NCBI RefSeq assembly: GCF_026262505.1
Contig: NC_067204.1
Span: 10,759,797 to 10,823,796, forward strand
Source: Trichomonas vaginalis G3
Taxonomy: Eukaryota; Parabasalia; Trichomonadida; Trichomonadidae
Reading direction: 5' to 3'
Length of the DNA stretch: 64,000 bases
The position numbers and the translations under genes are program-made. Positions 41,552 to 52,166 of the stretch are shown piece by piece. The notes below the pieces were generated by a model that worked only from the letters and a program-made list of their open reading frames with translations, was not told where the DNA came from and made no database searches. Within the stretch, counting starts at the first letter, position 1; every line of letters starts with the position of its first letter.

Positions 41552-42576
41552 TTCATCATAAATTCTGGTACATGTTAGTACCAGAGTCTTCAAATCTCAA
41601 ACACTCTGGTACCAACATGTACCAGACGCGAGTTTCCAATGCCCTCGTACGATTTTCTATTAAGATCTTCTTGAATGAGAAGGTCTTCATAGAAACTCGT
41701 ACGAGGGCTTCTCTTTTAAATACTCTGGTACCTGCTGGTATCGGAGTCGACTTTACAGCCCTTTCCCCAATTTTGAAGCTGGGGAAAGTTTTCAAGCAAT
41801 GAAAGGGAAGCTCTCGCTATGAGGTGAAAATCTAGAATTTTTACCTCATAGCGAGTAATCCTTTGTTAATTGCTTGAAAACTTTCTTCAAATTATCAAAA
41901 TTTCGAGGAAAGTTTCCTTGCTTCAAAGTAGAGATGGAGCCCTTTGAGCCACTGCATATAGGTCAGTGACTCAAAATACTCCATCTCTACTAGAAATCGC
42001 CAAAATTTGGGTCGCAATCTTTGAAATGCGACGCAAGTTTTGGCAATTTCGCGAGGGACTTGCTCCATTTGGTGCATAGATTCACACTCTATGCACCAGA
42101 TGGAACAATTCTTTCGCTGACAGCGGGAAACTTTGTCTGAATAGTTTAACATTCAGACAAAGTTTTCCGCTGTCAGAGAGGGAATGGAAGGGTAAGAGGT
42201 ATATATTCATAATGTATACCTCTTACTCTTCCATTCCCTCAAGAAAGTTCAAAAACTTGGGTGCAATCAGAACTGATTGCACCCAAGTTTTTGAACTTTA
42301 TATAAGGAATTGTTGGCTATGATGTACTGATCATGAATCAGTACATCATAGCCAACAATTCCTTCGCAAACAGTGGGAAACTTTGTCTGAATAGTTTAAC
42401 ATTCAGACAAAATTTCCCGCTGTCAGGGAGGGAATTAGAGGGTGGGAGATATATAGATAGACTATAAATCTCTCACCCTTTAATTCCCTCAAGAAAGTTC
42501 AAAAACTTGGGTGCAATCAGAACTGATTGCACCCAAGTTTTTGAATTTTGTATAAGGAATTGTTGGCTATGATGTG
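41552..42576. repeat. Four-hairpin 250-bp units, 4 tandem copies (right arm)
   Basis: Reverse-complement copy of the array at 39893-40917, with the same half-hairpin at its outer edge. The individual hairpins are palindromes, so each reads alike on both strands, but unit order is reversed. Confidence 0.9.
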
Positions 42577-43116
42577 GATAGCCGCTGCCAGACCAAATGA
42601 ATTAACCGTTGTGAATAACGTTTCTGAATCTTTATTTAAAAAGATAAAATATCACGATTTTGGCTGCGTTAAAAATCAAAGAATTGATGTTTTGTCAAAA
42701 ATCTTTTAGAAGAAGTTGCACCCAATTACTTTTATCGTATTAAAAACGATTTACTTCAAACAGGTTTTATTCCTTCAATTAGAATTCGCGAGCCTCGATT
42801 GACAGATTATAAAACAAAATTGAAAAGAGAAGTTCAATCACGTTTATACCAAGTATTAAATTTTGTTCAGAATCAAGAAGCCAATTTGAATCCATTAAGA
42901 TTTTTATTGGAAAATGCTGAAGAAAAACTTTCTCAAATAAATGAGAAGATACAAAATTCAATTACATATTTAAGATCGTTTGAAATTCCAAATGAATTGT
43001 TAGATACGTATATGTTAGAAATTAATGAATTTTGTTATAATTCTCCAGATTATATTTTAGAACATTTCGAAGAATTTTTAGAGGATTTCAAAGAAAAGAA
43101 TAATTTAATAGACTAA
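42569..43116 (+). pseudogene. Gene remnant in right palindrome arm
   Basis: Encodes MMWIAAARPNELTVVNN and ends with an acidic segment (LEDFKEKNNLID). It is the mirror of the left-arm copy and is broken. Unassigned. Confidence 0.5.
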
Positions 43117-43230
43117 AAAATTTATTATTTTTATTTATTGTGAATTTTAAATTGTCACTTTTTAAGTGTTACTCCCTATTGAAAGTGTCACTTTTTGGGT
43201 GTCACTTTTTCGGAAATTCTTATATACTCT

Positions 43231-43569
43231 GTTTTGTCACTTTTTCGGTAATTCTTATTGTTTCGAGTGACACATGGTGACGTAGTGACACCTTCAGTTA
43301 TTCAAAAATGCTTCATAAGTGCCTTCCTCCTTAATCCTGCTGTGTTGTCAAAATGTCATGTTGTCTCATTTTTTCAGAGAAGTTAATTAACCGAGTGACA
43401 CATGGTGACGTAGTGACACCTTCAGTTATTCAAAAATGCTTCATAAGTGCCTTCCTCCTTAATCCTGCTGTGTTGTCAAAATGTCATGTTGTCTCATTTT
43501 TTCAGAGAAGTTAATTAACCGAGTGACACATGGTGACGTAGTGACACCTTCAGTTATTCAAAAATAATT
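43231..43569. repeat. Right-hand iteron units (about 2.4 copies of 128 bp)
   Basis: Starts with an approximately 78-bp copy of the inner arm end and loop (41179-41257), then continues with the 128-bp units. It ends in sequence complementary to the 160-bp units at 35935 (AATAATTAATTATTGAATAA). It closes the prim-pol module on the right. Confidence 0.85.
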
Positions 43570-43635
43570 AATTATTGAATAACCTGAAACCATTAACGAT
43601 AAAATAAGTGATAACAAAATTTTATTTTTATATAA

Positions 43636-43779
43636 ATGGATACCCCACAAGCTCAAAATTTACCACGAATCATAACAAGGGAGGAAATGATAAAAATGAT
43701 GCAAGAACGAATTAAAAACAACAAACCACGAAAACCGAGAAGATGTGGTTATGCAGTAATGATGGAAAGAAGAACCTAG
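43636..43779 (+). CDS. Small basic protein (47 aa), Polinton B
   Basis: MDTPQAQNLPRIITREEM, then KPRKPRRCGYAVMMERRT. The ATG follows TTTATTTTTATATAA, the start context used by other Polinton B genes, which supports expression. A very basic tail suggests nucleic-acid binding. Unrecognised. Confidence 0.5.
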   Translation: MDTPQAQNLPRIITREEMIKMMQERIKNNKPRKPRRCGYAVMMERRT

Positions 43780-43873
43780 AAGGGTTCGGGAAGAGGAATA
43801 AAAATTAAATTTGGATTGAGTTTAAAATTCATCTTTATTAAATTCATCTCTTCCAATCAATTTATTTATTCTA

Positions 43874-44077
43874 TTAAATTCTTTTATTTTTTGCTTCACT
43901 CAGTTTAAGGATTGAACGGTAAGTTTCTAATTTTTCGATTATTTCTTTCCTCTCTTTATCGTTTTCAGCCCCACCGCATTGCGGCTTCTTTTTGTAATAG
44001 CATATTTTTGATTTAATTCTGTTTAGTTTCTTTTTATATTCATCGTCTGGACTCTTGGATGCTTTGTTGTCACTCAT
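43874..44077 (-). CDS. Small Lys-rich protein (67 aa), Polinton B
   Basis: MSDNKASKSPDDEYKKKLNR, a helical and strongly charged protein with CYYKKKPQCGG in the middle. It lies 19 bp downstream of the integrase gene on the same strand. No family. Composition would allow DNA binding. Confidence 0.55.
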   Translation of the reverse strand: MSDNKASKSPDDEYKKKLNRIKSKICYYKKKPQCGGAENDKERKEIIEKLETYRSILKLSEAKNKRI

Positions 44078-44096
44078 TTCTTACGAAATAAAAAAA

Positions 44097-45686
44097 TTAA
44101 ATATTATTTAAATATAATGGAGTAATAAAATAAATTGGAATTTCTATTAATTTATTGTCAACTTCAACTAATACATTACCGTTAATATATCTAACAAATT
44201 CAGCTATTGTGTCAAATCTTCGTCTTCTTTTTGTCATTGATTTATCAGTTTTTCCATAATCGAGATGAATCAAAACTTTATTCCCTTGTTTAAAATTCAT
44301 GAGCCCTGAATTAATTTGTTCACGTTTAACATCATTTAACCTTTCCATTTGCTTTCTAATATATTCCCATTCTTTTGAAATATCATTTTTCATTTCCACT
44401 GGTTTCATGTTTATAGTTCTATGCCATGTATTATTGTAATAATATACTAACTGTTGTATGATGGAGTCATGATTTCCATCCCAGTATATCTGACCGTTAA
44501 CCCCTAACGCAACTCTAAGAGTTCTCATTACCACATCAACTATTTTATTATGAAACGTATATGGAGAAGATGAGAAGTAACAATTAATTTGTGGGAAATA
44601 ATGAGCCATAGCTGCCTGAAATCCTTTATCACCATCACCCCTTATATTATCTACTCTTTCATGATCTAGTAAGTATTGTATAGCTCTTCTTGTTTCCTGT
44701 TCTGTTTTCCCTTTCACCGGAATGCAATATAAATATCTAGTGTTAATGTTAATGGCAAATAAATAAGTAACGTTTCCTTTTGAATATTCTAAATGATCGA
44801 TTTCGTATGAATATGGATATGGTGCAAATGAAGGGCGACTAAATTTTTCCTTTAACGGTTGAATTTTTGGGTCAGTTGGTTTATTTAATATCTTGAAATC
44901 CTTTTTAAAATCTTTTTGTTTCTTTAATGTTTGAAATGGATATAATAAAGTGAATGATGAAGGATTAACTGAAGGAGGAGGTACTGTCGTTGGAGGTTTT
45001 GGTATTGCAAGTGGTTTAATTTTATCTGCTTTGATTTTGGATGATGAAGTTTTGGAATTCATTCCCCCCTTCATTAATTCTGGATGTATTCTATTCATTT
45101 GTTTTAAATATACTGTATATAAAGGTTTGATATACTTTCCCGCTTCGAGTTTATGTTGAAGGATGAATTCCAAAAGTTGATCTTCATTTAAAAGTCGGGC
45201 TGAATATGGTTTAACTAATGAATCATAAATTAAGGCTTGTGCATCATTTATGGTCTGAAGGACCTGGGCGTTTTGCACCTTTAGCTGTTGAACATTTGCT
45301 ACTTTCTCTTTTGGTGTTGTTTTCAGCTTTTTCTTCTTTTGTTTTTGTTCCTTTGGCTTTTGCGGCTCAGGATTATATAATTTATATAATTCATCAATAT
45401 CTTCTTCTGTTAATACTTTATTTTTGAAATCTTTCAACTGTTTAAGTTGTGATTTAGTTTTTCCCTTTGTATATTCATTATTTTTAATTTTGTCTTTAAT
45501 TTTAGAAATTATTTTATCATGATATTTCAAAATTTCATTTTTATAATATGGATAATAATATTCCATATCATCACCTGTTATATTTTTATTATGTTTTTGG
45601 AGATATGATTTTAATTCATAATAATTAAGAAAATTTTGATTAAATACTAAATCATCAATTAAATTTTCTAAATCTGTGTTATCCAT
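44097..45686 (-). CDS. Retroviral-type integrase of Polinton B (529 aa)
   Basis: A long N-terminal extension (coiled coil, Lys-rich linker, and QQLKVQNAQVLQTIND also found in the fibre gene) precedes the integrase core: YEIDHLEYSKGNVTYLFAIN, IRGDGDKGFQAAM and VVMRTLRVALG. A C-terminal module with KVLIHLDYGKTDKSMTKRRR follows. It catalyses insertion with target duplication. The frame is open. The ATG follows TTTATTTTTATATAA. It is much longer than the 361-aa enzyme of Polinton A, so the two elements belong to different lineages. Confidence 0.85.
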   Translation of the reverse strand: MDNTDLENLIDDLVFNQNFLNYYELKSYLQKHNKNITGDDMEYYYPYYKNEILKYHDKIISKIKDKIKNNEYTKGKTKSQLKQLKDFKNKVLTEEDIDELYKLYNPEPQKPKEQKQKKKKLKTTPKEKVANVQQLKVQNAQVLQTINDAQALIYDSLVKPYSARLLNEDQLLEFILQHKLEAGKYIKPLYTVYLKQMNRIHPELMKGGMNSKTSSSKIKADKIKPLAIPKPPTTVPPPSVNPSSFTLLYPFQTLKKQKDFKKDFKILNKPTDPKIQPLKEKFSRPSFAPYPYSYEIDHLEYSKGNVTYLFAININTRYLYCIPVKGKTEQETRRAIQYLLDHERVDNIRGDGDKGFQAAMAHYFPQINCYFSSSPYTFHNKIVDVVMRTLRVALGVNGQIYWDGNHDSIIQQLVYYYNNTWHRTINMKPVEMKNDISKEWEYIRKQMERLNDVKREQINSGLMNFKQGNKVLIHLDYGKTDKSMTKRRRRFDTIAEFVRYINGNVLVEVDNKLIEIPIYFITPLYLNNI

Positions 45687-45776
45687 TTATATAAAAATAA
45701 AATAAATGTTTTAAGGGTGCCCACCTCTTTGAATCGCATCATTAACGGTTCCTTTTGTCTCTTCTGTGGCATTTTA

Positions 45777-48700
45777 TTAAATAAATGGCATACAACATCC
45801 ATTTTCACAACATACAGCCTTAGTGTGTGCCCCTGTTAATACAGTCTTACCGATTGTTAAGCGAGTCATTGACCCGTTTTTAAGTTGTAAATTAATATTC
45901 TGACCATCAAATATCACTTTATCATTTATTATATCCAAATAATTTTTAGGTGTTAATTGTTTATTTTGTCGTAAACTAACACCTTTCATTTTTTGTGCAA
46001 TCTTTTTAAAATCACTTCCATCAATTGAACCGTTGAATGATGTATAACACTTAGGGCATAAAGCAACCATGTTATCACCTTGTTTCTCAATTGCTAAACC
46101 CAATAACTTCTTCTCATGTGCTTTTTCTTCAGCTTTATTCTTTAATTTAGGTTTAAATTTCTCATCAAAACAGAAGAAATCAAATGGTGCGAATTTGAAA
46201 ATGTTTTTATCATAAAATTGTTTATCGGTAACAATTGCTTGAAATACTTGAGTGTTAGGAAGATTTGGGTCGCCAGCGATTGCCCAATAAGATGAATCAG
46301 TATCACCTTCAATGAAATGAAAACGATTAACATCCATGCATTTATACATAAAATCATAAATGAAAACTAAATACCAGTATTTTGCGTTATCTAAAGTAAA
46401 AAATGCCTCTTGTAAACATGTATCACATCTATAAAATCTATCTTTGAGCATCACTTGATATGTATCTTCACCTATTTCTCTTATATTTTTCAACTTATTT
46501 GACATACATGCAACGCGTGCCTTCTGTGCATTCATTATTTTAGTCTTTGCGTAATTTTGTGTATTCATTGCATCGTAACCATATGATCCATTAAGTGAAA
46601 TTTTGCAAAATAAACCTTTTCCTTTATTTCCTTCTAATTCAGCCTTTTGTCTTTCGTTCATAAATTTGTTCGCAAATTCATTAAAACAAGTGTTTTTCGT
46701 AAATGTTAAAATTGATTGAATATCATCGATGATAAAATGAAATCTATCTATTAGATACCAAAGATAATAAGAAGAAAATGGTTGATATTGGTTGTGTGTT
46801 GATGCTAACTGAGTTAATTTTCTCTGTTTCTGGTCAACTGGTAGATTGTTTGATTTCATGTAATTATACATAAAACCGCCAATTGTTTTTTCATCTGTGA
46901 TAATATCTAAGTTTCTTATTATCGGTAAAAAGTTAATGTAATCATTAATGTATTTTTCATCAATGTGACCCTTTACTTCAGCCACAAATAAAGTATTTTT
47001 CTTCTTAATTATTCCCAGTGCTTTTGCTTTCTTTGTTGCTGTATCACAAATGATAACTCCATTCAATCTTCCCGGCATATACATTTTATGGTCAGTATAT
47101 TGAATGAAATCATGAGGATTAGATGAAAATGATGAAGGATATAATGAATTAAAGTCAACTCCAACGAAATGAGTCATAATGTTGGTGGTGTCCTCATTTG
47201 ATACAGTTTTAGTTTCTGGATTATATGCAAGTTTATTAATGTGCGTGATTCCTTTAAGATTTACTCTATGTTGAACATTTGATAAACCACCAGTAATTCC
47301 ATTACGGAGAATGTGATAAGCTTCAACTGAATCTAAAGTCATTGGTAAATTATTTTTTAATGCATAATTTCTTAAATTGATTCTTAAACGTTGAACATCT
47401 TCATCTTTATTTGATTTTACGACATTGCAATAACAACACATTAACTGACAATTTTCTTTAGTATGTGGTTTTTCATTATCGATTCTATCTAATGTTGGTT
47501 TATTTGCATATGTAAACGCTTTACCACACATTTTGCATTTAGATGAAAGGATTAAATCGTGATAGTATTGAAAATCATCCATTGAAACATTATTTTTAGT
47601 ATCCCTTTCTGCTTTTTCATCTTGTTTCTTATATGATTCAATTTTATATTTCCAATACTTTTTCGTTAATTCAAAACTTGATTCTATCTCTTCCTCAGGA
47701 TATTTTTCATTAGGATTAAAGTCTTTATATGCTAAAGCGTAACGAATCATTGAAGCATTTGATGATAAAGAAAGATTATGAAGCATATCAATTTTATAAA
47801 CAAATGTTTCTTCAATAATTTTATCAATTGGGTCAATCATAATTTCAACATCTTTATTGCAATAATGAATAAAATATTCTAATCTATTCTTAAAGTTTTT
47901 AGTATCATTGAGATATATTTGATAATCACTATCTGATATAGTTTCTTGGTTAATGCTGAATAAAATGAATCTTGAGTGAATGGTTCCACTTTATATAATT
48001 CTTCTTCGTAATTTTCCCACGTGATAAATTGATAAGGGAAAAAGGATTTAACACGTGATTTATTGTTTCCGAAATCTTGAGTGAATTGGTCTAATGTCCC
48101 ACCCGCTATATAATTTCTGATGTCAATAAATCTCAATTCATATGGAACGTTTGTTTTCTTTACAATGATTTGCTTAAATTGTGAAGATGAACCCAGCATT
48201 GATTTTATTTTCCATTTTGCAGTGTTTAAATCATGAAGAATTAAATTTAAATCAAACTTTCCCGAATTAAAACCTATGATATTCACTTTATTGAATTCCT
48301 CATCTAGAAGTTCTTTAAATGCTTCCTTCTGTTTTTCATTTAATGTATGAGACAAAGTCCCCGCCGTTTGTCCGTTTGCGACTTCAATAATTCTTCATAT
48401 TGTTCAATATTTGATTTAGCAACTAATGAACAGGTTGAAAATAAAAACTCAATCCAATCAGAAATAAAAGAATCACTGAAGTTAAGCAAAAATTCCTCGT
48501 ATATGTTTTATCATTTAATTTAACCGTTGATGATACCATGAATGGTTTTAAGTAAGCGTTCAAAGTTGCACACTCAGAAAGTTGTAATTCTTCTTTAGTC
48601 TCTAATGTTTCAAAGTCAAAAGTAATATAATATCTTGTCGGTTTATAATATTCCTGCAAATTATGTGCTAATACCCATTGATATATCTTCTGTTTCGTAT

Positions 48701-49249
48701 ATGTGGTGCATATGGTTGTTGTGTGTTTTGCAATTGAACGTCTTGAATTAATCTTCCATTATTTTCTTTACATTTCTCACAATGCTTTAAAAATCTTCTT
48801 TGGTTTTTCCTTTCTGGATCATCACGGATAGAATAAACTTCTTCTTTACAATATGGACAAACTTTATAGCCGGTGAGTGCTTCAACGTCTGTTATTCTGT
48901 CAGCGTGAAGTTTTCCACATGGACTCTGTGTTAATAAAATATTTACTGTTTCAAATTCTGGATCTATCATTATTGATTCCACTAATGGAAAGTCTACCTT
49001 ATTTATGTCCACGTCTTCTGGTTGAGGATCACAATAATAGAAATCAATATTAACATTTAACATTCTCGCTAATCTCTCACTTTCTGATGAAATGTCAAAC
49101 CCTTCATATGCATCTATTGCTTCATTTAAATAGCTTCTACGAGTTTTAGGATTAACACCATCAGGAATGTTATAGAAGCGTTTAAATAACCTTCTACCTT
49201 CTGCTCTAATTTGATTATCATTCATTTTAGCGGTTCCGTTTTTGTTCAT
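45777..49249 (-). pseudogene. Protein-primed type-B DNA polymerase of Polinton B with HNH-like insert (broken)
   Basis: N-terminal part with a zinc ribbon (CPYCKEEVYSI...CEKC, 48700-48880); exonuclease YYITFDFETLE and IIGFNSGKFDLNLIL; motif A FVGVDFNSLYPSSF; motif B KISLNGSYGYDAMN; motif C EGDTDSSYW. Between exonuclease and motif A sits CKMCGKAF, TLDRIDNEKPHTKENCQL and CCYCNVVKSN (about 47410-47560), an HNH/endonuclease VII-type zinc module. It replicates the element. About three breaks are visible. Confidence 0.87.
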
Positions 49250-49299
49250 TTATGTGAGAATAAAAAAATTAAAAAATAAATAAAAATAAAGTTTATTTT

Positions 49300-50412
49300 T
49301 TAAAGCCCATAAAATGAATTAAGAACACATAAATTTTTATCATCTGCGACGTGACGAATACATTTTAATTTACTCAAGAATGCGTACCCTGATACATTAA
49401 ATCTAATTCCTGTCTTATTTAATTTCACAACTTTGAAAAGGAATGTATGAATAGCTATAAAATGATGAGAAGATGTTTTATGGGTTGCTTCCATTTTTTC
49501 TGAAATAAATGAATAAATATAATGTTTATAAGTTTTCATATCTTTTATATTCTTAATAACGAATGGTATAGACCTTTCCACTTCATCTCTCCTTCGGTGC
49601 TGTTCTTTCATATGAAACATTATTAGTATCTTCAACAATGAAACCACAATCACATAAAATTTTATATGTTCCAATGGTTTTCTTTTGATATTTTATCTAA
49701 TAAATCAAAAACTTTATCAACACCTGTGCATTTATTTAAATAATAATTTGTGTAAATATCATGATCTTCTTTCTTAATCGTATTAGTTGCATATGTCACG
49801 TTTTTAAGAGCTTTTTTTGAATTTTTGGAATCTAAAGGTGGTGAAAGTAGGATACAGGGGTATTCTTCATTATCAATAAATTGTAACTTATGTTTACGAA
49901 TAAATTTAGTACCTTCTTCTGAAAGTGTTTCGTCTATTTCACCATCTAATAAATTTTGTGTTGATTCTGAGACATAATTTTTATATCTTTCTTCATGAGA
50001 TTTCTGAACTTCTGATTCTGAAGCTGGGATATTCATTAAATCCTCTACTTCATTTTCATTATATTTTTCAACTTCTCTTAATTCCTTAATTTTTTCATCT
50101 ATTTCATCTCTTATTTTTTTTCAGTTTTTCAATTTCATCGTATTCATCATCATCTTTAATCCGTTCTTCATAATATTCAGGGAAAACATCAGGTTCTTTT
50201 GGTTTTTCTTCTTCAGATGTAGGATATAAGAAATTTATAACATCATCTTTATTCATTTTTCCATCATAATCTAAATCATTTAATAACTCGGCAAATTTTT
50301 GACAATTTCTTAAATAATATTTACTAACTTCATAACACATCTCATCTAATATATCCTTTATTTCCTCGTTTGTGAATCCTAATGTTTTCACGTCGTTAGT
50401 TTTGACACTCAT
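49300..50412 (-). pseudogene. Gene starting inside the right TIR, EF-hand-like loop (broken)
   Basis: Start MSVKTNDVKTLGFTNEEIKD. DLDYDGKMNKDD is a textbook EF-hand calcium loop pattern (acidic residues at 1, 3, 5 and 12 with Gly at 6). Acidic and coiled-coil stretches follow. About two breaks are visible. The first codons lie in the TIR, so the left end of the element carries only the 5' part of the gene. Product unrecognised. Confidence 0.5.
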
Positions 50413-50915
50413 TTCATACAAAATAAAAATAAATTATTCATAAATGTAAGACATGAATTTTTAAAGTTTATTTTTTAAAAATTTTTTTATTTTTTATTTC
50501 ATTATGGTAGTGAATCTTTTATTCATGAAAATAATTATTTCTAATTTCTTTTACTCGTTTATGAGGTCTTTGATTATGACTCCATTGATTCCATTCAGGA
50601 TTTAAACAATGTTTAATTAATCGCGGAATATCTGACATCATCTATATATAGCTTCTTTTATAAAAGATAAAATAAATTATTTTAAAATTAATGTTAATTT
50701 TTAATGATTTATTTCATTATGTTTGGGCTGAGTGTAAATGCCTTACAATTTTGAAATTTTTTTAAATCTTGATTTATTCAAAAACGTAAGAATAAAAACC
50801 GTAAGAATCATATATTTTTTACTTCATATGTTAAAAAAATGATATAAAATCACTCGATATTGTATGAATTCTTACGTTTACAAAAAAAGTCACACAACCC
50901 GTCACATATACTACT
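50347..50915 (-). repeat. Right terminal inverted repeat of Polinton B
   Basis: Reverse complement of 3662-4232, ending GTCACATATACTACT, followed by the TAGGAG duplication. Confidence 0.93.
50519..50641 (-). CDS. Small TIR-encoded protein, right copy (40 aa)
   Basis: Mirror of 3937-4059 with one visible amino-acid difference near the C-terminus. Unrecognised. Confidence 0.45.
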   Translation of the reverse strand: MMSDIPRLIKHCLNPEWNQWSHNQRPHKRVKEIRNNYFHE

Positions 50916-50950
50916 TAGGAGATGAGACAAATTTAAATTTTTAAGAAATA

Positions 50951-51176
50951 TTTGGAAGGGCGTAAGATACGCCAACTTAAAAATATTATCAAATGAGAGA
51001 AAATCACTCAACAAAAAAACAATTCTTTCAAAAAGTTTGACATTGATCTTTCTAATACATATTTTTGGAAGGGCGTAAGATACGCCAACTTAAAAATATT
51101 ATCAAATATTAGAAAATCGCTCAACAAAAAAACAATTCTTTCAAAAAGTTTAAAATTGATCTTTCTAATACATATC
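50951..51176. repeat. 113-bp tandem duplication with GGCGTA hairpin
   Basis: TTTGGAAGGGCGTAAG starts at 50951 and 51064. Each copy contains GGCGTAAGATACGCC, a perfect 6-bp stem. It begins about 30 bp beyond the Polinton target duplication, in host sequence. Confidence 0.9.
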
Positions 51177-52166
51177 CTATGGAAGGAGTTTACATTCTCA
51201 AAATAAAAACCAGTTCAAAATCTTATTATTCCTTGAATAAAAATCATTTAATTTCAAATCCATTCCAAATCCTTAAATCTGTATTAAAATCATTTTGCCA
51301 ACAACCAATACAATACAAATTACATTTCCATATATCTTCTTGTCCATTTTAATTTTTTATCTCATTTTATTTAATTTTATTTAAAGCATATAGACATCGA
51401 GATCCTTTACACATAGTTATATAAAAGTCAAATACATAATAAATTCTTAATTCTAGAGATATCTCAAAATCTCATTTTTTTAATTTAAAATACCTTTCAT
51501 TTTTCACAGTACGATCACAACAAACAAGCCATTTACTAATTAACACATATAAGAAAAATATCAAATTACAAAACAACTTTCAATATCATTCGCATCAAAT
51601 TCTATTTTTTCATAATTATCAACTACATGTTATTATATAATATATGTCGGCGCATATTCCACTCTATACAAGTGTCAGACACACTCACACAAAGCTGTGA
51701 GATTCATACCTCTATCAGTAGGACTTCTCAAATCAAGAACACATATGTTTCATTATCGCACATCTGTGTAGGATCTAATTAACCCTTTGGACTGGTACTT
51801 CAAAATTTGATAATTTGATAATTTCATGTGATATCATCATTTGCCTTTAAAACAACTGTGCGTTAAACTAGACACGTTTCTCTATCATAATGCAAAATAT
51901 CAAAGTTTGGGAGACTCCCAAAGTGTCTGAAACTGATCATAAGGGTGAAAAACCGTTTTCCAGAAGTTAGGAACGTAGGGTAAATGAGATGTTTAAACAT
52001 TAATTGTTTCGTACCGAAATGGTTCACAAAAAAGTGACAGAAAACCTTAAATTGCGCGGCAATTTTAATTAAAAAAATAAACATTAATTTTTGTGATTGA
52101 TATTATGCATTTTATTTATATTATATAAGATTTAAATTTAGGGGAAAATTGGAAAAAAAAATAAGA
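51177..52166. other. AT-rich host spacer
   Basis: No gene, RNA or repeat is recognised. Short open frames here lack coding character. Confidence 0.6.

Larger units (their letters stand above)
39240..43229. repeat. Giant palindrome: two 1972-bp arms around a 46-bp loop
   Basis: 39240-41211 and 41258-43229 are reverse complements of equal length with only a handful of differences. The loop 41212-41257 is part of a 128-bp iteron unit. From outside inward each arm holds GTGACA-rich leader, a gene remnant, four 250-bp hairpin units and about 290 bp of AT-rich sequence. An assembly artefact should be considered because the arms are so alike, but differences between arms argue against simple duplication of reads. 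Confidence 0.9.
3662..50915. mobile_element. Polinton/Maverick B (outer), fossil with nested insertions
   Basis: Termini are AGTAGTATATGTGACGGG at the left and its reverse complement at the right, with a TAGGAG duplication outside. The span is 47.3 kb, of which 24.2 kb is nested Polinton A; B itself is about 23 kb. Parts: TIRs of about 570 bp, capsid-type genes and ATPase at 28.5-35.9 kb, a prim-pol/SF3 module with palindromes at 35.9-43.6 kb, integrase 44.1-45.7 kb and PolB 45.8-49.2 kb. Roughly ten or more breaks are visible, so it reads as a broken element. TIRs still match closely, which argues for a fairly recent insertion older than A. Confidence 0.93.

Noticed and set aside
40317-42152. 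Open frames within the hairpin arrays, identical on opposite strands
   Set aside because: They are by-products of palindromic sequence; stems read the same on both strands and the frames follow hairpin boundaries.
39353-43116. Tyrosine recombinase call for the palindrome-arm gene (ARPNEL)
   Set aside because: Only a box I-like string is visible; no H-x-x-R or catalytic Tyr region follows, so the call is not supported.
51660-52090. tRNA-like gene in the host spacer
   Set aside because: No cloverleaf with GGTTCRA-type T-loop or paired acceptor ends could be drawn.
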